From: Azoarcus indigens
Lineage (GTDB): Bacteria > Pseudomonadota > Gammaproteobacteria > Burkholderiales > Rhodocyclaceae
DNA: 64,000 bases
Assembly: GCF_004361735.1 (NCBI RefSeq)
Contig: NZ_SNVV01000022.1
Span: forward strand, 26,556 to 90,555
Direction: 5' to 3'
The notes below the pieces were generated by a model that was given only the letters and a program-made list of their open reading frames with translations, was not told the origin of the DNA and did not search any database. A program made the translations under genes and the position numbers. Below, piece by piece: positions 1 to 9,220 of this stretch. Numbering within the stretch: the stretch's first letter is position 1; each line of letters starts with the position of its first letter.

Positions 1-15
1 CAAACGGGGAAGATC

Positions 16-642
16 ATGAGCGAAAGCAAGGGCAGCAGCCTGGTCGCCAGGTTACGCAAGGTCGGTTGGGGCCTGCTCGGTATCGCCTTCGTCGGCGGCA
101 TCCTGTTCTGGGGCAGCTTCAACTGGGCGCTGGAGATGACGAACCGGGAACAGTTCTGCATCTCCTGCCACGAGATGGAGCAGAACGTGTTCCAGGAGTA
201 CCGCAACACCATCCACTACCAGAACCGCACCGGCGTGCGCGCCACCTGCCCGGACTGCCACGTGCCCAAGGAGTGGGGGCCGAAGATGATCCGCAAGATC
301 AAGGCCTCCAACGAGGTCTGGCACAAGCTGCTGGGCTCCATCGACACGCCGGAGAAGTTCAACGCCAAGCGCCTGCAGCTGGCGCAGAACGAATGGCGGC
401 GGATGAAGGCCAACAACTCGCAGGAGTGCCGCAACTGCCACAACTTCGAGTACTTCGATTACTCGGTGCAGGGCCGCCGCTCCAACCAGATGCACCAGGC
501 CGGCCTCTCCGCCGGCCAGACCTGCATCGACTGCCACAAGGGCATCGCCCACTCCCTGCCTCCGGTGGCGCAGGACATCGGCGCGGCCCACGAAGGCGTG
601 GCACCGGAGGTGTTCCACCCGCCTGCTCCGAAGAAGGAGTAG
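16..642 (+). CDS. napC: NapC/NirT family tetraheme cytochrome c
   Basis: Membrane-anchored tetraheme c-type cytochrome of 208 residues that passes electrons from the quinol pool to a periplasmic reductase, most likely the NapAB nitrate reductase. A single N-terminal membrane anchor spans about residues 17-36. Four CxxCH heme sites begin at Cys48, Cys78, Cys138 and Cys170, and the length is normal for NapC. An AG-rich ribosome site (GGGGAAG) precedes the ATG. The nap structural genes would lie to the left, outside the window. Linkage to the ccm genes about 2.6 kb downstream matches known nap-ccm neighbourhoods, but an opposite-strand chemoreceptor separates them here. NirT or CymA-type partners cannot be excluded from sequence alone. 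Confidence 0.93.
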   Translation: MSESKGSSLVARLRKVGWGLLGIAFVGGILFWGSFNWALEMTNREQFCISCHEMEQNVFQEYRNTIHYQNRTGVRATCPDCHVPKEWGPKMIRKIKASNEVWHKLLGSIDTPEKFNAKRLQLAQNEWRRMKANNSQECRNCHNFEYFDYSVQGRRSNQMHQAGLSAGQTCIDCHKGIAHSLPPVAQDIGAAHEGVAPEVFHPPAPKKE

Positions 643-671
643 GGGAGGGCGGCGCGAGCCGCTGGCTGGAA

Positions 672-706
672 GGCGGGCGGGCCTGGCGGGCTCGCCCGTT
701 TTCTCT
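672..706 (+). terminator. Rho-independent terminator after napC
   Basis: An inverted repeat (CGGGCG at 674-679 pairing with CGCCCG at 693-698) is followed by a T-rich stretch. It lies 30 bases after the napC stop and probably ends the nap transcript. Confidence 0.6.
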
Positions 707-830
707 TGCGGGGCTTTTTCAGCAATCAATGCCTGCGGCATTCTTGGAAGGCATTGTTGAGGGGCTGATCATGGCCGAGCCGCGAGCGCCCCAGGCGCAT
801 GAGGTCCAGCAAACGAGGCAGGCGGGTTTT

Positions 831-927
831 CTCCCCCTTGGCGGGAGAAGGCAAGCTGCGGTCGGACTGGCGCGCAGCCGCCCCCGCAGGGCGCCCCCTC
901 TCTCCGGCCTTCTCCCGCGGGGGGAGA
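831..927. repeat. Intergenic inverted repeat (REP-like)
   Basis: Two nearly complementary arms of about 20 bases (left from 831, CTCCCCCTTGGCGGGAGAAG; right 907-927) are separated by about 55 bases of GC-rich sequence. The C-rich/G-rich pattern resembles the hairpin at 47129-47163. This is probably a dispersed extragenic palindromic element. The rest of the 643-1135 gap holds only the two terminators listed; no gene is seen. Confidence 0.5.
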
Positions 928-1007
928 GGGGTATGCCGGCGAGGGCCGGAGCGGGGGCGATTGGGCTTGGGCGCACCGGCTTCGGGTCTTCTCGGGCCAC
1001 GAGCGAA

Positions 1008-1043
1008 AAAACGGGCGGCTCCCGCACAGGAGTCGCCCGTTTC
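1008..1043 (-). terminator. Terminator of the Aer-like chemoreceptor gene
   Basis: A hairpin with arms at about 1010-1023 and 1029-1042 has flanking A and T runs. Read on the minus strand it is followed by six T residues, so it should end the chemoreceptor transcript whose stop codon is at 1136. It may work in both directions. Confidence 0.7.
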
Positions 1044-1135
1044 TACCTGCCTTCGGGCGGAAGTGGTGTGCCGGCAGTTCAATCGCCGGCCATCAAGGCG
1101 TGATCGTCGCGGCCCCGCCCCAAACCAGCCCCACC

Positions 1136-2770
1136 TCACACCGCATATTGCCCCACGGCCTTGCGCATGCGGTCCACCACCGTGTCCAGCTGGCGCACCA
1201 TCTCCTCGGCGTCGCCGACCGCCGCCACGTTCTGCTCGGTCATCGCCGCCACTTCCTCGATGTGGCGGGCCAGTTCGTCCATCGCACCCTGCTGTTCGGC
1301 GGAGGCGCGGGTGATGCCGGTGACGCGCTCCATGGTGCGCACCATTTCGTCGTTGATCCGGTGCAGCGAGTCCTCCGCCGCGCTGACGCGCTCGACGCCC
1401 TCGCCGACCTGGGCCGCGCCCTCGCGCATCGCGCCTACCGCCTGGCGGGTTTCTGTGCGCACGTTCTCTATCATCTCGCCGATCTCGCGGGTGGCCTGGC
1501 CGGTGCGTTCGGCCAGCTTGCGCACTTCGTCCGCCACCACCGCGAAGCCGCGGCCCTGCTCGCCGGCGCGGGCGGCCTCGATGGCGGCGTTGAGCGCCAG
1601 CAGGTTGGTCTGCTCGGCAATTTCGCGGATCACGCCGGTGACGCGGCCGATCTCGTCCGAGCGCTTGCCCAGCGATTCCAGCTGTTCCGCCGAGGCGCGT
1701 ACGCGGTCGGCCAGCGACTGGATGTTGGCGCTGGCGTCGCGGGTGATGCGGGCGCCTTCGTCCGACACCCGGCTGGTTTCCTCCGCCACGCTGCGGGTGG
1801 AGTCGGCATGGGTGGCGACTTCGGCGATGGAGGTGCCCACTACTTCGATGGCTGCGCCGGCCGAGGTGGCGGCGACGCGCTGGGTCTGGGCGGCGCTGCG
1901 CACCTCGCGCACGCCGGTGCCGACGCGGCCGGTGGCCCCTTCCACCTGCTGGGCGACCTCCGACATGCCCTGCAAGGTGGCCTGCAGCGAGGACACCACC
2001 TTGTCCGCCCGGCGCGAGATGGCGCCGATCACGTCGCGCCGGTCCAGGCCGTGGCGGCTGCGCAGGTCGCCGGTACACAGCACGGCGTCCAGCCAGTCGG
2101 CGGTGGCGCCGAGGTCGTGATTGAACCGCGGGCCATAGACCAGCAGGTAGTAGAGCGCATACAGCAGCGCCAGTGCGCCCAGCACGCCGGACGTCATCGC
2201 CGGCAGGCTGCCGAGGCCGGTGGCGGCGGCGAGCAGCGCCAGCGCCGGCAGCAGGGCGGCCACGCCGATGTAGTTGGTCTGCGCGCGCACCGAGCACAGC
2301 CGCGCCAGCCACTCCGGTCGCCTGCGCACCACCCGCCCGTGCCACACCATCAGACGTTTGTCGCCTTCGCGCAGGCGCTTGTAAGCCGCCTCCGCCGCCT
2401 CGACCTCCGCCCGCGAGGGTTTGCCGCGGATCGACTGGTAGCCCACCACCTTGCCGTTTTCCCGTACCGGGGAGGCGTTCGCCACCACCCAGTAGTAGCC
2501 GCCATCCTTGCGCCGGTTCTTCACCAGACCGCGCCAGGGCCGGCCCGCCTTGAGGTCATTCCACATGTCGGCGAAGGCCTCCGGCGGCATGTCCGGATGG
2601 CGGACCATGTTGTGCGGCCGGCCTATCATTTCTTCCCGGGTATAGGCGCTGATGCGGGCGAAGGCGTCGTTCGCCTCCAGGATGTTGCCCTTGAGGTCGG
2701 TGAGCGAGTAGATGAACTCTCCGTCCGGGATCACGGTTTCTATTGCGGTCGCAGCGGCGGCTGTAGGCAT
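1136..2770 (-). CDS. PAS-domain methyl-accepting chemotaxis protein (Aer-like)
   Basis: Chemoreceptor of 544 residues predicted to sense redox or oxygen state through an N-terminal PAS domain (about residues 10-125, with an Aer-like VRHPDMP segment near 56-62). Two adjacent membrane segments follow at about 147-165 and 170-192, then a long coiled-coil signalling domain whose hairpin tip ([20 protein letters not shown]) lies near 363-382. There is no periplasmic ligand domain, as in Aer. The start chosen is the ATG at 2770, because the PAS core begins just after it. An upstream in-frame ATG at 2929 would add 53 low-complexity residues. It sits alone between napC and the ccm operon on the opposite strand. 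Confidence 0.88.
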   Translation of the reverse strand: MPTAAAATAIETVIPDGEFIYSLTDLKGNILEANDAFARISAYTREEMIGRPHNMVRHPDMPPEAFADMWNDLKAGRPWRGLVKNRRKDGGYYWVVANASPVRENGKVVGYQSIRGKPSRAEVEAAEAAYKRLREGDKRLMVWHGRVVRRRPEWLARLCSVRAQTNYIGVAALLPALALLAAATGLGSLPAMTSGVLGALALLYALYYLLVYGPRFNHDLGATADWLDAVLCTGDLRSRHGLDRRDVIGAISRRADKVVSSLQATLQGMSEVAQQVEGATGRVGTGVREVRSAAQTQRVAATSAGAAIEVVGTSIAEVATHADSTRSVAEETSRVSDEGARITRDASANIQSLADRVRASAEQLESLGKRSDEIGRVTGVIREIAEQTNLLALNAAIEAARAGEQGRGFAVVADEVRKLAERTGQATREIGEMIENVRTETRQAVGAMREGAAQVGEGVERVSAAEDSLHRINDEMVRTMERVTGITRASAEQQGAMDELARHIEEVAAMTEQNVAAVGDAEEMVRQLDTVVDRMRKAVGQYAV

Positions 2771-3170
2771 GGCGATGGCTCCGGGGCCGGGCGCGGCAGC
2801 GGCGTTGCGCGCACAGGCCGGTGGGAACGATGGGTCCGTCGCGGCCTGGGGGTCAGCAGTCGGACGGTGCGGGGCTTCAGGACGGGAAACTTCGAGGAAT
2901 TTGTCCGAAGTCCAGGAAACATAAGTCATTTGACCATTTCCGGATAAGGTCTTTTGGTGCTACTAAAGTGCTAAGTCCAATGGCATTCGATTTATTCCGT
3001 TGGCGTGCTGCCTCGGATGGCGGCGCGTGGCCGGCACAGGCACTAAGGCAAAAACCGTGCGAGAGACCGGGGCCAAGCCCGGAACGGGACGGTGCGGGCT
3101 GTAGCAGGGGGCCGGGCAAGGCGGATTTTCGCCGCACTTGGGGGCCTTTCCCGGAGGAAGGTGACAAGGA

Positions 3171-3200
3171 TGCATGCCCTTGTAAGGTTTCCTTCATATT
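3171..3200 (+). promoter_or_regulatory. Possible ccm operon promoter
   Basis: GTGACA (3171-3176) and CATATT (3195-3200) are spaced 18 bases apart, about 50 bases before the ccmA start. The match is weak. The divergent gap 2771-3248 is less GC-rich than its surroundings around 2920-3000 and otherwise shows no gene. No FNR-type box was found in it. Confidence 0.25.
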
Positions 3201-3248
3201 GCACAGAGTAGGTGCCGACGTCCGGCCGCTGTGGTTCAATCCGTCCCC

Positions 3249-3875
3249 ATGCTTGAAGTCGAAGATCTAGCCTGCCTGAAGGGAGACCGCCTGCTGTTCC
3301 GCGAATTGGCGTTCGCCGTGGCGCCGCATGAAATGCTGCGCATCGCCGGTCCCAACGGCGCGGGCAAGACCAGCCTGCTGCGTTTGCTTACCGGCCTGTC
3401 GCTGCCGGAGGTGGGCGAAGTACGCTGGCAGGGGCAGCCGATACGGCGCGTCCGCGAGGCTTTCCATCGCGCCCTGTGCTACCTCGGCCATTCCCCGGCG
3501 CTCAACGACATGCTGACGCCGCTGGAGAACCTGCGCTTCGCCTGCGAGGCGGGCGGCGATCAGGTCTCGGAGCAGGACTGCGAGCAGGCGCTGGTGCGCA
3601 TCGGCCTGGCGAACCAGCTGGACTTGCCGGCGAGGGTGCTGTCTCAGGGCCAGCGGCGGCGGGTCGGTCTGGCGCGGCTCTTCCTCGCCGACAAGCGGCC
3701 GCTGTGGGTGCTGGATGAGCCTTTCACCGCGCTGGATGTCAAGGCGGTGGCGGAGCTGGCACAGACCTTGTCGGACCACTGCGCCGCTGGTGGCACCGTG
3801 CTGCTCACCACCCACCAGGACGCGCCCTTCGCTGCTCCGCCGCGGATGCTGGATCTCGGGGAGTGGGCATGCTGA
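3249..3875 (+). CDS. ccmA: Heme exporter ATP-binding protein CcmA
   Basis: ATPase of the CcmABCD complex, which releases heme-loaded CcmE for cytochrome c assembly in the periplasm. The 208-residue protein shows a Walker A motif (GPNGAGKT, about 34-41), an ABC signature (LSQGQ, about 131-135) and a Walker B segment (LDEPF, about 155-159). The ATG at 3249 was preferred over an in-frame GTG six codons upstream because the family begins close to this point. The stop overlaps the ccmB start by seven bases, indicating translational coupling. First gene of the ccmABCDEFGHI operon. Confidence 0.95.
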   Translation: MLEVEDLACLKGDRLLFRELAFAVAPHEMLRIAGPNGAGKTSLLRLLTGLSLPEVGEVRWQGQPIRRVREAFHRALCYLGHSPALNDMLTPLENLRFACEAGGDQVSEQDCEQALVRIGLANQLDLPARVLSQGQRRRVGLARLFLADKRPLWVLDEPFTALDVKAVAELAQTLSDHCAAGGTVLLTTHQDAPFAAPPRMLDLGEWAC

Positions 3876-4537
3876 ACACCTTCGTCGCGGTGCTGCGCCG
3901 CGATCTGCTGCTGGCCTGGCGCGGCCGGGCCGACGTGCTGGTGACGCTGGCCTTCTTCGTCATCGTCGTCTGCCTCTTCCCCTTCGGCGTCGGTGCGGAG
4001 CCGAACCAGCTGCGGGCTATCGCTCCCGGCGTATTGTGGGTGGCGGTGCTGCTGTCCTGCCTGCTGTCCATGCACAGGCTGTTCGCCCAGGACCATGCAG
4101 ACGGAACCCTGGAGCAGCTTCTTCTGTCTAGTGAGCCGGCCGTCGTCTGGGTTGGCGCCAAGGTGCTCGCCTTCTGGCTGAGCACCGGCCTGCCGGTGGT
4201 GGTAGTGGCGCCGGGGCTCGCCTTGCTGCTTGACCTTGAGCAAGGAGCCCTGCCGGTGTTGGTAGTAAGTTTGCTGCTCGGCACCCCCATTCTCGCCCTG
4301 CTGGGCGCAGTTGGAGCGGCATTGACGCTGGGTGTGCGCGGCGGTGGCATGCTGTTGGCGCTGCTGGTGTTGCCCCTGTTCGTGCCGGTGCTGATCTTTG
4401 GCGCCGGCGCGGTGGAGGCGGAGTTGTCCGGAACCGGGGCGGTGGCGCACCTGCTGCTGCTCGGCGGCGGATGCGCCGGTGCGCTGGCGCTCGCCCCCTG
4501 GGCATGTGCCGCCTCTTTGCGTATATCGATGGAATGA
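3869..4537 (+). CDS. ccmB: Heme exporter membrane protein CcmB
   Basis: Integral membrane subunit (222 residues) of the CcmABCD heme-handling ABC complex. It shows about six hydrophobic segments and the family-typical N-terminus (VLRRDLLLAWR). The ATG at 3869 overlaps the ccmA stop; a GTG two codons upstream is a less likely start. It is followed by ccmC after a 61-base gap, the loosest join in the early part of the operon. Confidence 0.94.
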   Translation: MLNTFVAVLRRDLLLAWRGRADVLVTLAFFVIVVCLFPFGVGAEPNQLRAIAPGVLWVAVLLSCLLSMHRLFAQDHADGTLEQLLLSSEPAVVWVGAKVLAFWLSTGLPVVVVAPGLALLLDLEQGALPVLVVSLLLGTPILALLGAVGAALTLGVRGGGMLLALLVLPLFVPVLIFGAGAVEAELSGTGAVAHLLLLGGGCAGALALAPWACAASLRISME

Positions 4538-4598
4538 ACAGAACAACCTTCCCTTCCTGCGGCGCCGCCGCAGCCCCCGGCTCCGGAGCCTGTACGCG

Positions 4599-5381
4599 AT
4601 GACTGCCGCAGAGCGCGCGCCGCGTGCCTCCCTGTTCCGTTTCGCCGCGCCCCAGACCTTCTACCCGCTGGCCGGCCGGCTTGCCCCCTGGTTCGCCGCC
4701 GCCGCGCTGGTGCTGACGCTGGCCGGCATGTGGCTGGGTTTCTTCGTCGCCCCGACCGACGCCACCCAGGGCGAGGTCTACCGGGTCATCTTCATCCATG
4801 TGCCGGCGGCCTGGATGTCCATGTTCATTTACCTGGTGATGGCCTTCTGGTCGGCGGTCGGGCTGGTCATGAACACCCGGCTGTCCTTCGTCATGAGCCA
4901 GGCGTTGGCGCCCACCGGGGCGATGTTCTGTTTCGTTGCGCTGTGGACCGGCGCGCTGTGGGGCCGCCCGACCTGGGGCGCCTACTGGGTATGGGATGCC
5001 CGCCTGACTTCGCAGCTGCTGTTGCTCTTCCTCTACCTCGGCTTCATCGCCCTGACCCGCGCCATCGAGGATCCCCGCCGTGCCGACCGCGCCGGCGCGA
5101 TGATCGCGCTGGTGGGCGCGGTGAACGTGCCCATCATCTATTTCTCGGTGAAGTGGTGGAACACCCTGCACCAGGGGGCGTCGGTGAGCCTGACCAAGGC
5201 GCCGTCGATGGCTTCCACCATGCTGGCCGGCATGCTGGTGATGGCGTTTGCCGCCTGGGCCTACACGCTGGCGGTGACGCTGTGGCGGGTGCGGCCGATG
5301 ATCCTGGAACGCGAGCGCCACACCGAATGGGTGGGCGCGGTGCTGGAGGCCGAGGGCGCCAGGGCTGGAGGAGGGCGCTGA
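4599..5381 (+). CDS. ccmC: Heme handling protein CcmC
   Basis: Inner-membrane protein (260 residues) that delivers heme to CcmE. It has six predicted membrane segments and the tryptophan-rich signature WGAYWVWDARLTSQ, diagnostic of the WWD/heme-handling family. The frame is open well upstream, but the conserved N-terminus begins at the ATG at 4599, matching family length. The TGA stop at 5379-5381 shares its last base with the ccmD ATG. Confidence 0.94.
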   Translation: MTAAERAPRASLFRFAAPQTFYPLAGRLAPWFAAAALVLTLAGMWLGFFVAPTDATQGEVYRVIFIHVPAAWMSMFIYLVMAFWSAVGLVMNTRLSFVMSQALAPTGAMFCFVALWTGALWGRPTWGAYWVWDARLTSQLLLLFLYLGFIALTRAIEDPRRADRAGAMIALVGAVNVPIIYFSVKWWNTLHQGASVSLTKAPSMASTMLAGMLVMAFAAWAYTLAVTLWRVRPMILERERHTEWVGAVLEAEGARAGGGR

Positions 5382-5575
5382 TGCAGTGGGATTCGCTGTC
5401 CGCTTTCTGGGACATGGGTGGTGCAGCGGCCTTCGTCTGGGGCAGCTATGGCGTCACCTTCGCGCTGGTGGCGCTGGAGTTCTTCCTGGTGCGCCGCCGC
5501 CGGCTGGACACGGTACGCCGGCTGTTGCGCTGGCGCCGTGCCGTCGGCAAGGAAAAGAAGGAGCGCGCCGCCTGA
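5381..5575 (+). CDS. ccmD: Heme exporter small subunit CcmD
   Basis: Small membrane protein of 64 residues that stabilises the CcmC-CcmE-heme adduct and joins CcmAB. One hydrophobic segment (about residues 14-36) is followed by a strongly basic tail ([17 protein letters not shown]), the usual CcmD pattern. It is one base overlapped with ccmC and 22 bases before ccmE, exactly the expected position. Identification rests on position plus topology, because ccmD is poorly conserved. Confidence 0.88.
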   Translation: MQWDSLSAFWDMGGAAAFVWGSYGVTFALVALEFFLVRRRRLDTVRRLLRWRRAVGKEKKERAA

Positions 5576-5597
5576 GCCGGCGCGATGGAGACGCAAG

Positions 5598-6044
5598 ATG
5601 AAAGCCCGTAGCAAACGCCTGATCCTGGTCGGTACCGGGGTCGTCCTGTTCGGCGCCGCAGTGGCGCTGGTCCTTTCCGCCTTCCAGCAGAACCTGGTGT
5701 TCTTCCACACGCCCACCGAGGTGGTCGAGGGCAAGGCGCCGCTGGGCAAGACTTTCCGCATCGGCGGCATGGTGGAAGAGGGTTCCATCCGCCGCGACGC
5801 CGACGGCATCACCGTGCGCTTCGCCATCACCGACACCGCCAAGGTGATCCCGGTGAGCTACCAGGGTTCGCTGCCCGACCTGTTCAAGGAAGGCAAGGGC
5901 GCGGTGGTGCAGGGCAGCCTGGGACCGGACGGCCTGTTCCGCGCCTCCGAGGTGCTGGCCAAGCACGACGAGAACTACATGCCGCCCGAAGCGGCGCACG
6001 CGGTGGCCGAGGCGCACAAGGCAGCGGCTACGCTGAAGCAGTAA
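5598..6044 (+). CDS. ccmE: Cytochrome c maturation heme chaperone CcmE
   Basis: Periplasmic heme chaperone of 148 residues with one N-terminal membrane anchor (about 8-28) and an OB-fold domain. The covalent heme-binding histidine is visible as His123 in a HDENY motif, with the partner Tyr127. The ATG at 5598 follows a purine-rich stretch (GGAGACGCAAG). The stop is followed by an 87-base gap before ccmF. Confidence 0.95.
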   Translation: MKARSKRLILVGTGVVLFGAAVALVLSAFQQNLVFFHTPTEVVEGKAPLGKTFRIGGMVEEGSIRRDADGITVRFAITDTAKVIPVSYQGSLPDLFKEGKGAVVQGSLGPDGLFRASEVLAKHDENYMPPEAAHAVAEAHKAAATLKQ

Positions 6045-6131
6045 GCCAGTACATCCTTTCCTGAAACCCCAGCAGGACCGGCATTCCCCGCCCGCCATCG
6101 CGGTGGGCGCGCCGGTCCGGAGTCTCCCGCA

Positions 6132-8102
6132 ATGATTCCCGAACTCGGCCATTTCGCCCTCGTCCTCGCCTTCGTCATCGCGCTGGTGCAGGCGGTGGTG
6201 CCCTTGCTCGGCGCGCATCGGAACCGCCTGGCGCTGATGGCGGTGGGCCGGCCGGCGGCGCTGGGCCAATTCCTGTTCACCGGCTTCTCCTTCGCCTGTC
6301 TGACCTGGGCCTTCGTGGCCAACGACTTCTCGGTCGAGTACGTGGCGATGCACTCCAACACCGCGACGCCGCTGATCTACCGCATCACCGCGGTGTGGGG
6401 CAGCCACGAAGGCTCGCTGCTGCTGTGGGCGCTGACGCTGTCGCTGTGGACGGTGGCGGTGGCGGTGTTCTCCCGCAACCTGCCGGAAGCCTTCGTCGCC
6501 CGCGTGCTGGGCACCTTGGGCTGGATCGCGGTGGGCTTCCTCGCCTTCATGCTGGTCACCTCCAACCCCTTCACCCGGCTGATTCCCGGCGCGGCCGAGG
6601 GGCGCGACCTCAACCCGCTGCTGCAGGATCCGGGCATGATCATCCACCCGCCGCTGCTCTACATGGGCTACGTCGGCTTCTCGGTGGCCTTCGCCTTCGC
6701 CATCGCTGCGCTGCTCACCGGCCGGCTGGATGCCGCCTGGGCGCGCTGGTCGCGGCCCTGGACCACCGCCGCCTGGGTGTTCCTCACCGCCGGCATCGCG
6801 CTCGGTTCCGGCTGGGCGTATTACGAGTTGGGCTGGGGCGGCTGGTGGTTCTGGGACCCGGTGGAGAACGCCTCCTTCATGCCCTGGCTGCTGGGCACCG
6901 CGCTGATCCACTCGCTGGCAGTCACCGAGAAGCGCGGCGCCTTCCGCAGCTGGACGGTGCTGCTGGCGATCGGTGCCTTTTCGCTGTCGCTGCTGGGCAC
7001 CTTCCTGGTCCGCTCCGGCGTGCTCACCAGCGTGCACGCCTTCGCCACCGACCCGCGCCGCGGCCTCTTCATCCTCGCCTTCCTGGTGGCGGTGATCGGT
7101 GTGTCGCTGCTGCTCTATGCCTGGCGCGCGCCCAAGCTGGCCGGCGGCGGCAGCTTCGCTTTCGTGTCGCGGGATACCGCGCTGCTGGGCAACAACGTGC
7201 TGCTGTCGGTGGTGTCCGCCTCGGTGCTGCTGGGCACGCTGTATCCCCTGTTCCTGGATGCGCTGGGCCTGGGCAAGCTGTCGGTCGGGCCGCCGTACTT
7301 CGAGGCGGTGTTCGTGCCGCTGATGACGCCGGTGGTGGTGCTGATGATGTTCGGCCCCTTCCTGCGCTGGAAGGGCGACGAGCTGATGCCGGCGCTGCGC
7401 CGGGTGGCGCCCGCCTTCGTCGCCAGCATCCTGATCGGCCTGGGTATCGCGCTTGCCGTCGGCCATGTGACCTGGCGCACCGTGCTCGGCCTGGCGCTGG
7501 CCGCGTGGGTGGTGCTGGCCAGCCTGCAGCTGCTGGCGGCGCGCCTGAAGGAGCGCGCCGGCGCCTCCGCCACCTCCCGGCTGGCTACCATCCCCGCCGC
7601 CTGGTGGGGCATGTGGCTGGCGCACCTGGGCGTGGGCGTGTTCATCATCGGCGTCACCATGGTCGGCAGCCTGGAGAACAACCTGGACGTGAAGATGAAG
7701 GAGGGCGAGCGGGTGGAGTTTTCCGGCTACACCCTGCTGTTCCGCGGCGTGCGGGATGCGCCCGGCCCCAACTTCGCGGCCGCGCGGGCCAACCTGGAAC
7801 TGTTCCGCGGCGAGGTGGACCTCGGCACGCTGCAGCCGGAAAAGCGCATCTACCTGGCACAGCAGATGCCGATGACCGAAGCTGCCCTGGACGTCGGCCT
7901 GTTCCGCGACGTCTACGTTTCCCTGGGCGAGCAGCTGGAGGACGGCAGCTGGATCGTCAGCCTCCACTACAAGCCCTTCATCAGCTGGATCTGGGCCGGC
8001 TGCGTGCTGATGGCCCTGGGCGGCATCCTGGCCGCGGCCGACCGCCGTTACCGTCGCCTGGCCGAGCGCCGGCTGCCCGCCGCCGCGGTGCAGGCGGCCT
8101 GA
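6132..8102 (+). CDS. ccmF: Cytochrome c heme lyase subunit CcmF
   Basis: Large membrane protein (656 residues, normal for the family) that attaches heme to apocytochromes together with CcmH and CcmI. It has the WWD heme-binding signature (GWGGWWFWDPVENASFMPW) and many predicted membrane helices, with a periplasmic C-terminal domain. It lies 13 bases before ccmG. Confidence 0.96.
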   Translation: MIPELGHFALVLAFVIALVQAVVPLLGAHRNRLALMAVGRPAALGQFLFTGFSFACLTWAFVANDFSVEYVAMHSNTATPLIYRITAVWGSHEGSLLLWALTLSLWTVAVAVFSRNLPEAFVARVLGTLGWIAVGFLAFMLVTSNPFTRLIPGAAEGRDLNPLLQDPGMIIHPPLLYMGYVGFSVAFAFAIAALLTGRLDAAWARWSRPWTTAAWVFLTAGIALGSGWAYYELGWGGWWFWDPVENASFMPWLLGTALIHSLAVTEKRGAFRSWTVLLAIGAFSLSLLGTFLVRSGVLTSVHAFATDPRRGLFILAFLVAVIGVSLLLYAWRAPKLAGGGSFAFVSRDTALLGNNVLLSVVSASVLLGTLYPLFLDALGLGKLSVGPPYFEAVFVPLMTPVVVLMMFGPFLRWKGDELMPALRRVAPAFVASILIGLGIALAVGHVTWRTVLGLALAAWVVLASLQLLAARLKERAGASATSRLATIPAAWWGMWLAHLGVGVFIIGVTMVGSLENNLDVKMKEGERVEFSGYTLLFRGVRDAPGPNFAAARANLELFRGEVDLGTLQPEKRIYLAQQMPMTEAALDVGLFRDVYVSLGEQLEDGSWIVSLHYKPFISWIWAGCVLMALGGILAAADRRYRRLAERRLPAAAVQAA

Positions 8103-8115
8103 GGAAATCATCGTC

Positions 8116-8709
8116 ATGAAAGCCAAGTTTCTCGTTCCCCTGGCGTTGTTCCTGGTGCTGGTAGGCTTCCTCGCCTTCGGCCTGCGGCTGGACCCGCGCG
8201 AAGTGCCCTCGCCGCTGATCGACAAGCCGGCGCCCGCCTTCAGCCTCGCCCGCCTGGACGACAACAGCCAGCGCTTCGGCCTGGAGGAAATGCGCGGCCA
8301 GGTATGGCTGCTCAACGTCTGGGCCTCCTGGTGCGTGGCCTGCCGGCAGGAACACCCGGTGCTGGTCGATCTCGCCCGCCGCCAGGTGGTGCCGGTGGTC
8401 GGCCTCAACTACAAGGAAGTGCGCGGCGACGGCGCCATCGACGCCCGCCGCCTGGCGCCTGAACAGGAGCTGGCGATGGCAGTGGAGCGGGCGCGCGGCT
8501 GGCTCTCTGCCCACGGCGATCCCTACAAGCTGTCGGTGCTGGACCTGGATGGCCGCGTCGGCATCGACTTCGGCGTCTATGGCGTGCCCGAAACCTTCCT
8601 GATCGACCAGCGCGGCAGCGTGCGCTACAAGCACATCGGCCCGATCACCCCGGAGTCGCTGGAGAAGGTGCTGCTGCCCAAGATCGAGGAGCTGAAGCGT
8701 GCCGGCTGA
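8116..8709 (+). CDS. ccmG: Thiol:disulfide interchange protein CcmG/DsbE
   Basis: Membrane-anchored periplasmic thioredoxin-like protein of 197 residues that keeps apocytochrome heme-site cysteines reduced. An N-terminal anchor (about 5-23) precedes the redox motif WCVAC (Cys73, Cys76). The cis-proline region (YGVPETFLID) fits the DsbE subgroup. The stop codon overlaps the ccmH start by eleven bases. Confidence 0.95.
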   Translation: MKAKFLVPLALFLVLVGFLAFGLRLDPREVPSPLIDKPAPAFSLARLDDNSQRFGLEEMRGQVWLLNVWASWCVACRQEHPVLVDLARRQVVPVVGLNYKEVRGDGAIDARRLAPEQELAMAVERARGWLSAHGDPYKLSVLDLDGRVGIDFGVYGVPETFLIDQRGSVRYKHIGPITPESLEKVLLPKIEELKRAG

Positions 8710-9220
8710 TCGTTTCCTGCGGGCCCTGCGTGGCGCCGCCCTCATCGGCGGCTGTCTGTTCGGCGCCGCCGCCATTGCCGCGGATGGGCCCACCGCCCAG
8801 CCGCTGGCCGCCGACCCGGCGCTGGAAGCGCGGGTGCTGGACCTCTCCCACAAGCTGCGCTGCCTGGTATGCCAGAACCAGTCCATCGCCGAATCCCACG
8901 CGCCGCTGGCGGTGGACCTGCGTGACCAGGTGCGCGAGCAACTCGCCGCCGGCCGCAGCGAGAACGAGGTGGTGGATTACCTCGTCGCCCGTTATGGCGA
9001 CTTCGTGCTCTACGCGCCGCCCTTCAAGGCCACCACGCTGCTGTTGTGGCTGGGCCCGGCGGCGCTGCTGCTGGCCGGTGCCGGCTGGCTGGCGATACGC
9101 CTGCGCCGCCGCGAACGCGAAGCCGCAGTGAGCCTGTCCGAAGCGGAACACCGCCGCGCTCGCGAGCTGCTCGCCGGCAATGCCGCCGTACCGCCTTCCT
9201 CCGAGGAACCCCGTTCGTGA
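8699..9220 (+). CDS. ccmH: Cytochrome c maturation protein CcmH (CcmL/NrfF type)
   Basis: Membrane-anchored thiol-reducing subunit of the heme lyase, 173 residues. A signal sequence (about 8-28) is followed by the defining LRCLVCQNQ motif (Cys55, Cys58) and one C-terminal membrane helix (about 119-138). The start is a GTG overlapping the end of ccmG, and its stop overlaps the GTG of ccmI. This is the short CcmH form; the TPR part is a separate gene. Confidence 0.93.
   Translation: MPADRFLRALRGAALIGGCLFGAAAIAADGPTAQPLAADPALEARVLDLSHKLRCLVCQNQSIAESHAPLAVDLRDQVREQLAAGRSENEVVDYLVARYGDFVLYAPPFKATTLLLWLGPAALLLAGAGWLAIRLRRREREAAVSLSEAEHRRARELLAGNAAVPPSSEEPRS

Noticed and set aside
2937..2965. Sigma-28-like pattern in the gap before ccmA.
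   Set aside because: The -10-like part has several mismatches and points away from the chemoreceptor gene.
5454..8408. Long open frame on the minus strand opposite ccmE-ccmG.
   Set aside because: Antisense to ccm genes, rich in Gln/Arg/His, with no domain; a compositional artefact.
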